Of a DNA stretch of 64,000 nucleotides, positions 56,614-64,000 are shown piece by piece. The stretch covers positions 204,417-268,416 of the forward strand of contig NZ_CAKXZS010000001.1 of the NCBI RefSeq assembly GCF_935822925.1, given 5' to 3'. A program made the translations under genes and the position numbers. This DNA is from Mesorhizobium ventifaucium. GTDB lineage: Bacteria > Pseudomonadota > Alphaproteobacteria > Rhizobiales > Rhizobiaceae. Under the pieces are notes generated by a model. It ran no database searches, was not told the origin of the DNA, and saw nothing but the letters and a program-made list of their open reading frames with translations. How positions within the stretch are numbered: the first letter of the stretch is position 1; each line of letters starts with the position of its first letter.

Positions 56614-58215
56614 ATGGCAATCTCACGACGCGAAATCATTAAGACGGGTTTGGCCGCCGGAGCGGCTGTATCGATCCCAGCGGTTCTGCGGGCACAGACC
56701 TTGCCAGCGGACGCTCGGACCGTCCGAGTAGTGAAGCCCGGGTTCCTCACCGTCTTTGATCCCGTCGCTACGACGACTTACAACTCCGCCGACCATGGCC
56801 TTGCGGTTTACGACACGCTGTTCGCGCTCGACTCCAAGTTTATTCCGCAGCCGCAAATGGTAGGAAAGTGGAGCATTTCGGAAGACAAGATGACGTATAC
56901 CTTCGAGCTCCGGGATGGCTTGGGGTGGCACGACGGCACCCCCGTCAATGCGGCGGATTGCGTCGCTTCGATCCGCCGCTGGGGCCAGGTGCATCCTGGC
57001 GGACAACTGATTATGGCGCGCGCAAAGGATATCTCGAAGAAGGACGACAAAACCTTCACGATCGCGCTCAAGGAGCCATTGGGGCTCCTGATTGATATTC
57101 TGGCGGACCTTACGACGCCGTGCCTGTTCGTCATGCGCGAGAAGGACGCCAGTCGCCCCGCGACCGAGCAGGTGACCGCGAATATCGGATCGGGGCCGTT
57201 CAAGTTCAATCACGCGCTTGCCAGGCCGGGCGCGACCTTCACCTACGACCGGAATGAACAATACGTCCCACGCAGCGAAACGTCGGATGGATTCGCCGGT
57301 GGGAAGGTCGTCAAGGTCGATCGTGTAATCTGGAATAATATGCCGGATCAGCAGACTGCTGTCGCGGCCCTGCAAGCGGGTGAGATTGATTTCCTCTCAG
57401 GGCCGCCCGCCGATCTTTACCCGGTGATCGAGAGCGATCCCAATCTTGAACTCCAGGTTCTGAACAAGGCGGGCGATGTATATTTCCTGCGCATGAACTG
57501 TCTGCAGAAGCCGTTCAACAACGTCAAGGCACGTCAAGCAATGCTTCACCTCATCGACCAGGAGGCGTTCATGCGTGCTGTGGTCGGCAACCCACAATAC
57601 TTCAACACCATCACTGCGGCATTTGGGAGTGGGACGCCCTACGCCAACGATGAGAATACGGGCTGGTTCAAGAAGGGGGGCGATCCGGAAAAGGCCAAGC
57701 AACTCTTTAAGGAGGCGGGTTATACCGGCGAGAAGGTAATCATTCTCGATCCCACAGACTGGCACGAAGCAGACGTTGCCGCGCAGCTTTTAGCGGATTC
57801 CCTGCGAAAGGTTGGGATCAACGCCGAACTTGCGCCCAGCGATTGGGGTGGGGTTAGCGCGCGTTTAAAGAACAGAGGCCCCGTTGAGGGAGGCGGCTGG
57901 AGCATCTTCATTACAAACGAATCCACTTTCGATCGCAGCAATCTGTTTAACTCCACTCAAGTAGCGAATGGCGAGAGCGGCTTTGCTGGCTGGCCGAAAA
58001 GTGACGAATATGAGGCTCTTCGGGCCAAATGGGCGGATGCCGAAACGCTCGACGAGCGCAAAGCGCTGGCCCGCAAGATGCAGCGATTATATTGGAATTT
58101 CGTTGGAACCGTTCTGCTGGGTCAAGCTGTCTCACCAATTGCGCGCCGCAAGACGCTCACCGGCCTCATTGGCATGCCGGCGCTCACGCCGATGTGGAAG
58201 ATGGAGAAGGCCTGA
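56614..58215 (+). CDS. Dipeptide-type ABC importer substrate-binding protein 2
   Basis: A 533-residue SBP_bac_5 protein. MAISRREIIKTGLAAGAAVS with the cleavage region VLRAQ is a twin-arginine-like signal. Family blocks: YTFELRDGLGWHDGTPVNAA, IGSGPFKF and VKARQAMLHLIDQEAFMRAV. It is clearly different from the first binding protein (31014), so its ligand probably differs. The permease start follows its stop by two bases. Downstream genes are two permeases, two ATPases and a CapA-like protein, all plus strand with almost no gaps. Confidence 0.92.
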   Translation: MAISRREIIKTGLAAGAAVSIPAVLRAQTLPADARTVRVVKPGFLTVFDPVATTTYNSADHGLAVYDTLFALDSKFIPQPQMVGKWSISEDKMTYTFELRDGLGWHDGTPVNAADCVASIRRWGQVHPGGQLIMARAKDISKKDDKTFTIALKEPLGLLIDILADLTTPCLFVMREKDASRPATEQVTANIGSGPFKFNHALARPGATFTYDRNEQYVPRSETSDGFAGGKVVKVDRVIWNNMPDQQTAVAALQAGEIDFLSGPPADLYPVIESDPNLELQVLNKAGDVYFLRMNCLQKPFNNVKARQAMLHLIDQEAFMRAVVGNPQYFNTITAAFGSGTPYANDENTGWFKKGGDPEKAKQLFKEAGYTGEKVIILDPTDWHEADVAAQLLADSLRKVGINAELAPSDWGGVSARLKNRGPVEGGGWSIFITNESTFDRSNLFNSTQVANGESGFAGWPKSDEYEALRAKWADAETLDERKALARKMQRLYWNFVGTVLLGQAVSPIARRKTLTGLIGMPALTPMWKMEKA

Positions 58216-58217
58216 GC

Positions 58218-59159
58218 ATGGCCGCATATATCCTTCGCAGGATGCTCTCGACCATCGCGGTCATGGCGATGGTCGGTATTTTCGTCTTTCTGCTTCTTAG
58301 GCTGGCGCCCGGTGACCCGGCGGCAATGATGGCCGGCAAGGCGGCCACTGCGGAGAGGATCGCTGCCATCCGCGAGCAGCTGGGATTGAATGATCCTGTG
58401 CCAATCCAGTTCGTGCGTTGGGTCAGGGACATGCTTGGCGGCGATTTCGGCATTTCGATCTTTGCCGGACGACCGGTTCTCGAGCTCATCTCCCAGCGGC
58501 TTGAACCGACGCTTTCGCTGTCGATCCTGACAATGATCCTTTCGGTGACGATCGGGGTCTGCTTCGGCATCCTTGCCGCGTGGCGAACGGGCGGGCTCGT
58601 CGACCGCCTCCTCACAGCCTTTTCGGCATTCGGTTATTCCGTCCCGGTCTTTGTCATCGGCTATTTTCTCATCTACTTCTTCGCTATCAGGATACACTGG
58701 TTACCGGTCCAGGGATATGTGCCGATCGATCGTGGCCTCGGACCATGGTTCGCACACCTGATCCTCCCCACCGTGGCTTTAGGCCTTGGCTACATTGCAT
58801 TCATCGCCCGGGTCACGCGAGCGAGCATGCTTGAGGTCTTGTCGGAAGATTATATGCGAACGGCCGCTGCCAAGGGCGCTTCGTCCTATGCCATCCTTTT
58901 CCACCATGCTCTGAAGAATGCCGGCGTTCCGATCCTAACTGTGATCGGCATAAGCTTCGCTTATTTGATCGGGGGGGTTGTCCTCACGGAAACGGTGTTC
59001 AATATACCCGGAATCGGTCGCTTGGTTGTGGATGCGATCAACAATCGCGACTATCCCATAATCCAGAGTGTGCTCATCCTGACTTCGGGTCTGTACGTTC
59101 TTATCAATCTCGCGGTTGATCTTTCCTACACCCTGGTCGACCCTCGCATCCGGTACTGA
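58218..59159 (+). CDS. Dipeptide-type ABC permease (DppB-like) 2
   Basis: A 313-residue permease. MAAYILRRMLSTIAVMAMVG is the first helix; LLRLAPGDPAAMMAGKAAT is the family block. The EAA loop is EDYMRTAAAKGASSYAILFH, followed by LKNAGVPILTVIG. ATG at 58218, two bases after the preceding stop, is the proper start; the open frame before it runs through the binding-protein gene. Confidence 0.92.
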   Translation: MAAYILRRMLSTIAVMAMVGIFVFLLLRLAPGDPAAMMAGKAATAERIAAIREQLGLNDPVPIQFVRWVRDMLGGDFGISIFAGRPVLELISQRLEPTLSLSILTMILSVTIGVCFGILAAWRTGGLVDRLLTAFSAFGYSVPVFVIGYFLIYFFAIRIHWLPVQGYVPIDRGLGPWFAHLILPTVALGLGYIAFIARVTRASMLEVLSEDYMRTAAAKGASSYAILFHHALKNAGVPILTVIGISFAYLIGGVVLTETVFNIPGIGRLVVDAINNRDYPIIQSVLILTSGLYVLINLAVDLSYTLVDPRIRY

Positions 59160-59161
59160 TT

Positions 59162-60043
59162 GTGGCGCTCCTCACCCCAGCAGTTGAATACGTCCCAACG
59201 GGCCGCCTGCGAATATCTGACCTTCCCCGTTTTGCAAGGCGACATCCGCTGGTCATTGCAGGCGGTGGCCTCTTAGGGCTGTTGATCATTCTGGCGCTCG
59301 CCGCCTCGCTTTACGCCGGCGATCCATCGAACATAGATCCCTTCAAACGTCTGCAGCCGCCTTCCGCTGAAATGTGGTTCGGGAGCGACAATCTGGGCCG
59401 GGATGTTTTTGCGCGAACGATCTTCGGGGCCCGGATATCACTCATGGTCGGATTGATGTCGGCAGCATTCGCGGCCTTGGGTGGGCTCCTGATCGGGATC
59501 ATTGCTGGCTACAACCGCCCCTTCGACAATATCGTAATGCGGGTCATGGATGGCCTGATGTCGATCCCTACGATTCTGCTGGCCATTGCACTCATTTCAC
59601 TGACAGGCCCCGGGATAGGCATTCTCATCGTGGCCATCGCGATCCCCGAGACGCCAGCGGTCGCTCGGCTGGTTCGTTCGGTGGTTCTGGGGGTTCGCGA
59701 GCGCCCATATGTGGAGGCGGCGCTCTGCGGGGGTGCGCGCCTGCCCAAGGTGATCTGGCGGCATATCCTGCCGAGCACCATTCCGCCGCTCATGGTCCAG
59801 AGCGCTACCGTCTGCGCCAGCGCAATCCTGACGGAGGCGGGGCTGAGCTTCCTCGGCGTGGGCGTTCCACCAGAGATTCCCAGTTGGGGCAACATGATCG
59901 CCAGTTCGCGCCTGTATCTCGCCATTGCCCCATTGACGATCTTCGCCCCGGGCATCTGCCTTGCCGTCACGGTCCTCGCCGTCAACCTGCTCGGCGACGG
60001 CCTGCGCGATCTGTTCGATCCCCATGCCAAGCGAAGGCGCTAA
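59162..60043 (+). CDS. Dipeptide-type ABC permease (DppC-like) 2
   Basis: A 293-residue permease starting at GTG two bases after the DppB-like stop. It shows the [20 protein letters not shown] helix, [20 protein letters not shown] (DppC block) and the loop [20 protein letters not shown]. It forms the channel with its neighbour. Confidence 0.92.
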   Translation: MALLTPAVEYVPTGRLRISDLPRFARRHPLVIAGGGLLGLLIILALAASLYAGDPSNIDPFKRLQPPSAEMWFGSDNLGRDVFARTIFGARISLMVGLMSAAFAALGGLLIGIIAGYNRPFDNIVMRVMDGLMSIPTILLAIALISLTGPGIGILIVAIAIPETPAVARLVRSVVLGVRERPYVEAALCGGARLPKVIWRHILPSTIPPLMVQSATVCASAILTEAGLSFLGVGVPPEIPSWGNMIASSRLYLAIAPLTIFAPGICLAVTVLAVNLLGDGLRDLFDPHAKRRR

Positions 60044-60044
60044 T

Positions 60045-61052
60045 ATGCAGATGCATCAAACCGTAGGGGGCGACGTGCTTCTCGATGTCCGTGACCTTCA
60101 GACGCACTTTTACGGCGAGGACAGCGTCACCCGCGCCCTGGGCGGCATCAGCTTCCAGGTGAAGAAAGGCGAGACGCTCGGCGTCGTCGGCGAGTCGGGG
60201 TGCGGGAAGAGCGTCACCGCCCTCTCCATTCTACGCCTGCTGCCGAGGCTGACCGCCAAGACCGTAGGCGGCCAAGTACGCTTTCACGGACGCAACCTCC
60301 TTGAGCTGTCCGATCGGGAGATGCGACAAATCCGCGGCGACCAGATCGCCATGATCTTCCAGGAGCCGATGACTAGCCTGAACCCCGTCTATACGGTCGG
60401 CCACCAGATCGCCGAGGTGATACAAATCCACACGAAGGCGTCCCGCTCGGTAGCCATGGCAAGAGCCGGAGAGATGCTCCGTCTCGTCCGCATCGCGGAC
60501 CCCGAGCGCCGCGTCAACAACTATCCGCATGAAATTTCCGGCGGTATGCGACAGCGCGCCATGATCGCCATGGCTCTTGCCTGCTCACCGGAACTGTTGA
60601 TCGCGGACGAGCCAACCACTGCGCTCGACGTCACTATTCAGGCGCAGATCCTGCGGCTCATCGTAGATCTGAAGGAGCGCACGGGAACGGCCGTAATGTT
60701 TATCACGCACGATCTGGGCGTTGTAGCCGAAACGTGCCAACGCGTAATCGTGATGTATGCTGGCCGGATCGTAGAACAAGCGACTGTCATTGATCTCTTC
60801 GCGCGTCCCGCGCATCCCTACACTCAGGGACTTCTGCGCTCGGTGCCTGACCGGCGGCGCGCCCGACATCGCCGCCTTCCGGAAATTCCCGGCATTGTGC
60901 CAAGCCTGCGCGAGCCTATTACCGGGTGCAGCTTTGCGCCTCGGTGTCCGTTCGCAACAGACATTTGCCGCGAGAAGACACCCAGCCTGCGTGATGTCGG
61001 GTCGAGCCACGCCACGGCTTGCTGGCGCGCGGAAGAGGTGATGGGCGCATGA
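60045..61052 (+). CDS. Dipeptide-type ABC ATPase (DppD-like)
   Basis: A 335-residue ATPase: Walker [12 protein letters not shown]-loop [16 protein letters not shown], signature [16 protein letters not shown], Walker [18 protein letters not shown]-loop [11 protein letters not shown]. The oligopeptide-type cysteine tail is [17 protein letters not shown] at 60045, one base after the permease stop, with GAAGG upstream, is the start. Its stop overlaps the next ATPase by four bases. Confidence 0.93.
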   Translation: MQMHQTVGGDVLLDVRDLQTHFYGEDSVTRALGGISFQVKKGETLGVVGESGCGKSVTALSILRLLPRLTAKTVGGQVRFHGRNLLELSDREMRQIRGDQIAMIFQEPMTSLNPVYTVGHQIAEVIQIHTKASRSVAMARAGEMLRLVRIADPERRVNNYPHEISGGMRQRAMIAMALACSPELLIADEPTTALDVTIQAQILRLIVDLKERTGTAVMFITHDLGVVAETCQRVIVMYAGRIVEQATVIDLFARPAHPYTQGLLRSVPDRRRARHRRLPEIPGIVPSLREPITGCSFAPRCPFATDICREKTPSLRDVGSSHATACWRAEEVMGA

Positions 61053-62122
61053 GTGGTCCTTTGCTGAAAGTCGAGAATCTGACCAAGCATTATCCGCTTG
61101 GCTCGGGAATCTTCAAGAAAACCATTCCGGTAATCCGAGCGGTAGAGGATGTGTCCTTTTCCGTCGAGGCGGGTGAGACGCTATGCATCGTCGGCGAATC
61201 CGGCTGCGGCAAGTCGACCGTGGCGCGTCTCCTGATGCGGCTCGTCGAGCCAACTGGCGGGCGCGTGCTGATCGACGGGACCGACATTGCGGGCCTCAAG
61301 AAGGACGCACTTCACGCGTGGCGCCGTCGGATGCAGATGGTGTTCCAGGATCCTTACTCGTCGCTGAATCCGCGCCTCACCGCTGGACAGATCATCACCG
61401 AACCCGTCGAGAATTTCGAGCGCCTCGGCCGAAGGCAGCGGCAAGCGCTTGCCGCAGACCTTCTCCGAAACGTCGGAATGTCGCCCGAGATGATGCACAG
61501 ACTGCCCTCCGAGTTGTCCGGCGGGCAACGACAGCGGGTCGGTATCGCCCGGGCGCTGGCGCTCCGGCCCTCGCTCATCATCGCCGACGAAGCGGTGTCA
61601 GCCCTTGACGTATCCGTACAGGCACAGATCTTGAACCTGCTTCTAGATCTCCAGCAGCAGATGGGTATCTCGTTCGTCTTCATCTCACATGACCTTGGCG
61701 TCGTGGAGTATATCGGGCGTCGCGTTGCGGTCATGTATCTAGGACGGATCGTGGAACTCGCTCAATGCGAAGCGCTCTTCGCCAAGCCGGTCCACCCCTA
61801 CACCGAGGCGCTAATCGCAGCAGCGCCGGTGCCGGATCCCACCCGAGCTCGTCTGGCAACACCGGTCGAGGGCGAAGTGCCGAGCCCCATCAATCCGCCA
61901 ACAGGATGTGCGTTCCACCCGCGCTGTCCACTCGCTGTCGAACGTTGCCGCATCGACGTGCCGCCTCTTGTGCCGATGGCAGATGGCCGGGTCGTGGCCT
62001 GTCATGTGCGCGCTCCGGCCGGAGACGCCCGTCACCTAGCGCCTGTAACGGGCGATCATCCGCTCTATCCTGTGGCCATGTCAGATACACTTTCGATTCG
62101 AGCATCTCGAGTGCACCGCTGA
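61049..62122 (+). CDS. Dipeptide-type ABC ATPase (DppF-like)
   Basis: A 357-residue partner ATPase: Walker [27 protein letters not shown], signature [16 protein letters not shown], Walker [16 protein letters not shown] (Ala in place of the usual Pro after DE) and [11 protein letters not shown], then [14 protein letters not shown]. The last 30 residues go beyond the family end and may be a loose extension. It begins in an ATGA overlap with the DppD-like gene. Confidence 0.92.
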   Translation: MSGPLLKVENLTKHYPLGSGIFKKTIPVIRAVEDVSFSVEAGETLCIVGESGCGKSTVARLLMRLVEPTGGRVLIDGTDIAGLKKDALHAWRRRMQMVFQDPYSSLNPRLTAGQIITEPVENFERLGRRQRQALAADLLRNVGMSPEMMHRLPSELSGGQRQRVGIARALALRPSLIIADEAVSALDVSVQAQILNLLLDLQQQMGISFVFISHDLGVVEYIGRRVAVMYLGRIVELAQCEALFAKPVHPYTEALIAAAPVPDPTRARLATPVEGEVPSPINPPTGCAFHPRCPLAVERCRIDVPPLVPMADGRVVACHVRAPAGDARHLAPVTGDHPLYPVAMSDTLSIRASRVHR

Positions 62123-62173
62123 CACTGCCACCGAGCATCGTTCCCAAATTCAGCGAAAAGAAGAGAAAAGATT

Positions 62174-63574
62174 ATGGAAAAATATACACCACAGATCGGT
62201 TCTCATCTGGAGCAACAGGGTGCCGAATACGACAGGGTCGGTTCGATTGCAACGAACGTCGCGGACGGCTTCACAATGGTAGCGGTCGGGGATCTCATCC
62301 TATCGCGACCGCTGACCAGATACGAACATCCCGGCTTCAGCGACATCGTCAAGATTCTTTGTGATGCCGATGTCACCTTCGGCAATATGGAAACCCTGAT
62401 CTTCGATATCCGAAAGTTCAACGGGAGTCCCGAGGCTGAGCACGGCGGTGCGTATCACATCAGCGTACCGGAACTCGGACCCGATTTGAAGGCGATGGGG
62501 TTCAACGTCGTCGGTCGCGCGAACAACCACACACTCGACTGGGGTCTTGAAGGCATGCGCGAGACGAGCCGGGTGCTGGATGAGAGCGGTATCGTCCATG
62601 CAGGTTCTGGCGAGAATCTCGCACAAGCTGGCGCCGCTCGCTTTTTGGAAACAGCACGCGGTCGCGCTGCATTGGTGTCATTGGCTGCAACGTTTGCGCC
62701 TATGTCTCGAGCGTGCGATCCCGCCGGCGAGGCTCCCGGCAGACCAGGGCTCAATGCCCTTCGTTTGACCCAAAGCATCGTGGTGCCGCCGGAGATGCTT
62801 GAGACTTTGAGGCGGGTACGTGATGCGTTGCCAGGCTACAAGGTCGGCGAAACGGATCCGAATCGGGTCGTGGTCGATGGTAAGATATATAAGAGAGGCA
62901 ACAAGGCCGGCTACAGCTACGAAGCAGACCGGCGCGATGTCGCCGACATTCTACGAAACGTTCGTCGGGGCAAGCAGTTCTCCGACTTCTGCATGGTCAC
63001 CAATCACTGTCACAACCCCGGGAATTGGAGCCAGGAGCCGGCCGACTATGAACAAGCGTTTGCGCACCAAATGATTGATGCCGGAGCGGACGCATACGTC
63101 GGACACGGACCGCATCTGTTGCGAGGGATTGAGATCTACAAGGGGCGGCCCGTCCTTTATAGTTTGGGGAATTTCTTCTACGACGACCTCCGGACCCCCG
63201 TGGGGGCTGACATGTTCGAGGCCTATGGCCGCGATCCGCGAGTCGACACGGATGCAGAGGTGACGGTCGACGAGGAGGCAAAAGGATACCCGACGGCACA
63301 GGGATTTGTAGAAGCGCTCTCCTCCCCAGTCTACTATCAGAGCGTAATCACAGTCAGCCACTTTGAGCAGAACCAGCTTGCCGAATTGCGGCTTTATCCG
63401 GTCGAGCTCGGTTACTCGAAGAGGTTTGCCAACCGGGGCATCCCGCGGCTGGTCACGGGTTCGCAAGCCAATGCCATACTGGAGCGTCTTAAAATGCTGT
63501 CGGAGCCGTTCGGAACCCAAATAGCGGTCGAGAACGACGTTGGAGTCGTCAGATTGAGGCCGACTTCGCTGTGA
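62174..63574 (+). CDS. CapA-family (PGA_cap) metallophosphoesterase-fold protein
   Basis: A 466-residue protein with the CapA layout: TMVAVGDLILSRPL (metal Asp), FGNMETLIFD, GRANNHTLDWG (NH motif), VTNHCHNPGNW, then GHGPHLLRGIEIYKGRPVLY and SLGNFFYDDL. CapA proteins are linked to poly-gamma-glutamate export or hydrolysis, and related forms occur beside peptide importers. No signal peptide or membrane anchor is seen, unlike classical CapA, so it probably works in the cytoplasm. It starts 51 bases after the DppF-like stop and is likely the last gene of this operon. It may hydrolyse the imported peptide or gamma-linked compound (inference). Confidence 0.85.
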   Translation: MEKYTPQIGSHLEQQGAEYDRVGSIATNVADGFTMVAVGDLILSRPLTRYEHPGFSDIVKILCDADVTFGNMETLIFDIRKFNGSPEAEHGGAYHISVPELGPDLKAMGFNVVGRANNHTLDWGLEGMRETSRVLDESGIVHAGSGENLAQAGAARFLETARGRAALVSLAATFAPMSRACDPAGEAPGRPGLNALRLTQSIVVPPEMLETLRRVRDALPGYKVGETDPNRVVVDGKIYKRGNKAGYSYEADRRDVADILRNVRRGKQFSDFCMVTNHCHNPGNWSQEPADYEQAFAHQMIDAGADAYVGHGPHLLRGIEIYKGRPVLYSLGNFFYDDLRTPVGADMFEAYGRDPRVDTDAEVTVDEEAKGYPTAQGFVEALSSPVYYQSVITVSHFEQNQLAELRLYPVELGYSKRFANRGIPRLVTGSQANAILERLKMLSEPFGTQIAVENDVGVVRLRPTSL

Positions 63575-64000
63575 TCACTCGCCTTGTGCTGCTCCACCTA
63601 ATTTGTCTGTGATCCATTCCGAGTGCTCGGTCCGGCTAGATACTTGTTGAACACTTACGCGGCTATGCAGGCCAGCTGTGCCGTCAGGGTAATCAGAGTC
63701 TATTAGGTGGAGCATTGAGCAGGGCCGGGCGCGCAGACGCCTGAACGGCAGGGCCTGCTCGCCGAGACGGGAAGGCTGTCAAGATCGCGAGAGTTGAATT
63801 CGAATGTGTGGCGCTGATGCGGCCAGACGAGGCCCCCGGCAGATGTCCCCACCGCATGCTGATAGATGTTTGCGGATCAGATCACCATCTCGTCAACTCG
63901 GTTGAACGCTAGCGGATCGCCACTCCTCACCCCCGTGTGAAGCGACGCCTGATCGCATCAGGCGTAGCCGCCATCTCGTCGGCTGTGAAGAACGTCGATT
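63575..64000. other. Region after the CapA-like gene
   Basis: No gene recognised. GC-rich DNA with short frames on both strands; it may be IS-derived, but I cannot identify a transposase motif or repeat. No clear terminator with a T-run follows the CapA-like stop. Confidence 0.4.

Noticed and set aside
58122..58697. Minus-strand frame rich in charged residues
   Set aside because: Antisense to the DppB-like permease; charge richness is the mirror of hydrophobic codons.
59374..60066. 230-residue alternative frame over the DppC-like permease
   Set aside because: Contains no membrane helices or motifs; shadow frame of a clear permease gene.
1..64000. Search for CRISPR arrays, tRNA/rRNA genes, nod boxes, nif/fix genes and replication genes
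   Set aside because: No regularly spaced repeats, cloverleaf genes, convincing nod-box or sigma-54 promoter patterns, or repABC sequences were seen by eye; a covariance-model scan would be needed to exclude small RNAs.

Overview
ORGANISM. The window looks like an accessory replicon or symbiosis island of an alphaproteobacterium in the Rhizobiales (Rhizobium, Sinorhizobium or Mesorhizobium type). This is judged from protein style, moderate-to-high GC with AT-rich gaps, several Dpp/Pot-type ABC uptake operons, and a dense graveyard of rhizobial insertion sequences. I see no rRNA, tRNA, CRISPR array, replication origin, nod or nif gene. LAYOUT. 1-10.8 kb, plus strand: islands of small-molecule enzymes in transposon debris. 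These are an EctB-type diaminobutyrate aminotransferase coupled to an Fe(II)/2-oxoglutarate oxygenase, a LuxR-type HTH protein, an M20 amidohydrolase, a GNAT-like protein, and an ATP-grasp ligase whose end overlaps a SET-domain gene. 11.1-14 kb: an IS91-type element with matching 17-bp ends, plus IS630 and IS256 pieces. 14-17.4 kb, minus strand: a dimethylglycine/sarcosine dehydrogenase-like flavoprotein and purU, with a divergent Lrp/AsnC regulator. 18.46-21.6 kb: a unit bounded by inverted repeats, holding a second broken IS91 copy that is interrupted by a group II intron with a dead reverse transcriptase. 21.6-26.7 kb, minus: a polyamine/opine-type ABC importer and a D-2-hydroxyacid dehydrogenase. 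27.1-29.8 kb, plus: a cupin pseudogene, an M24 ectoine-hydrolase/creatinase-like enzyme and an Asp/Glu-racemase-family protein. 31-39.8 kb, plus: a tightly coupled Dpp-type importer, amidase and CocE/NonD hydrolase operon. 40-51 kb: IS wreckage around two further ATP-grasp paralogues. 51.8-54.2 kb: a methyltransferase and a D-aminopeptidase-like serine hydrolase. 54.6-56 kb: more IS fragments. 56.6-63.6 kb, plus: a second Dpp-type operon ending in a CapA-like phosphoesterase-fold protein. HOW IT MAY WORK TOGETHER (inference). The intact genes are strongly biased to making, modifying, importing and hydrolysing amino-acid derivatives: N-methylated glycines, ectoine-like amides, D-amino acids and small peptides. 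The least explained part is the ATP-grasp family (three copies, one fused by overlap to a SET gene) near an EctB that lacks EctA and EctC. This could be an undescribed diaminobutyrate- or dipeptide-type biosynthetic system scattered by transposition. Nearly all transposase genes are broken, so the region appears to be an old, decaying accessory segment.
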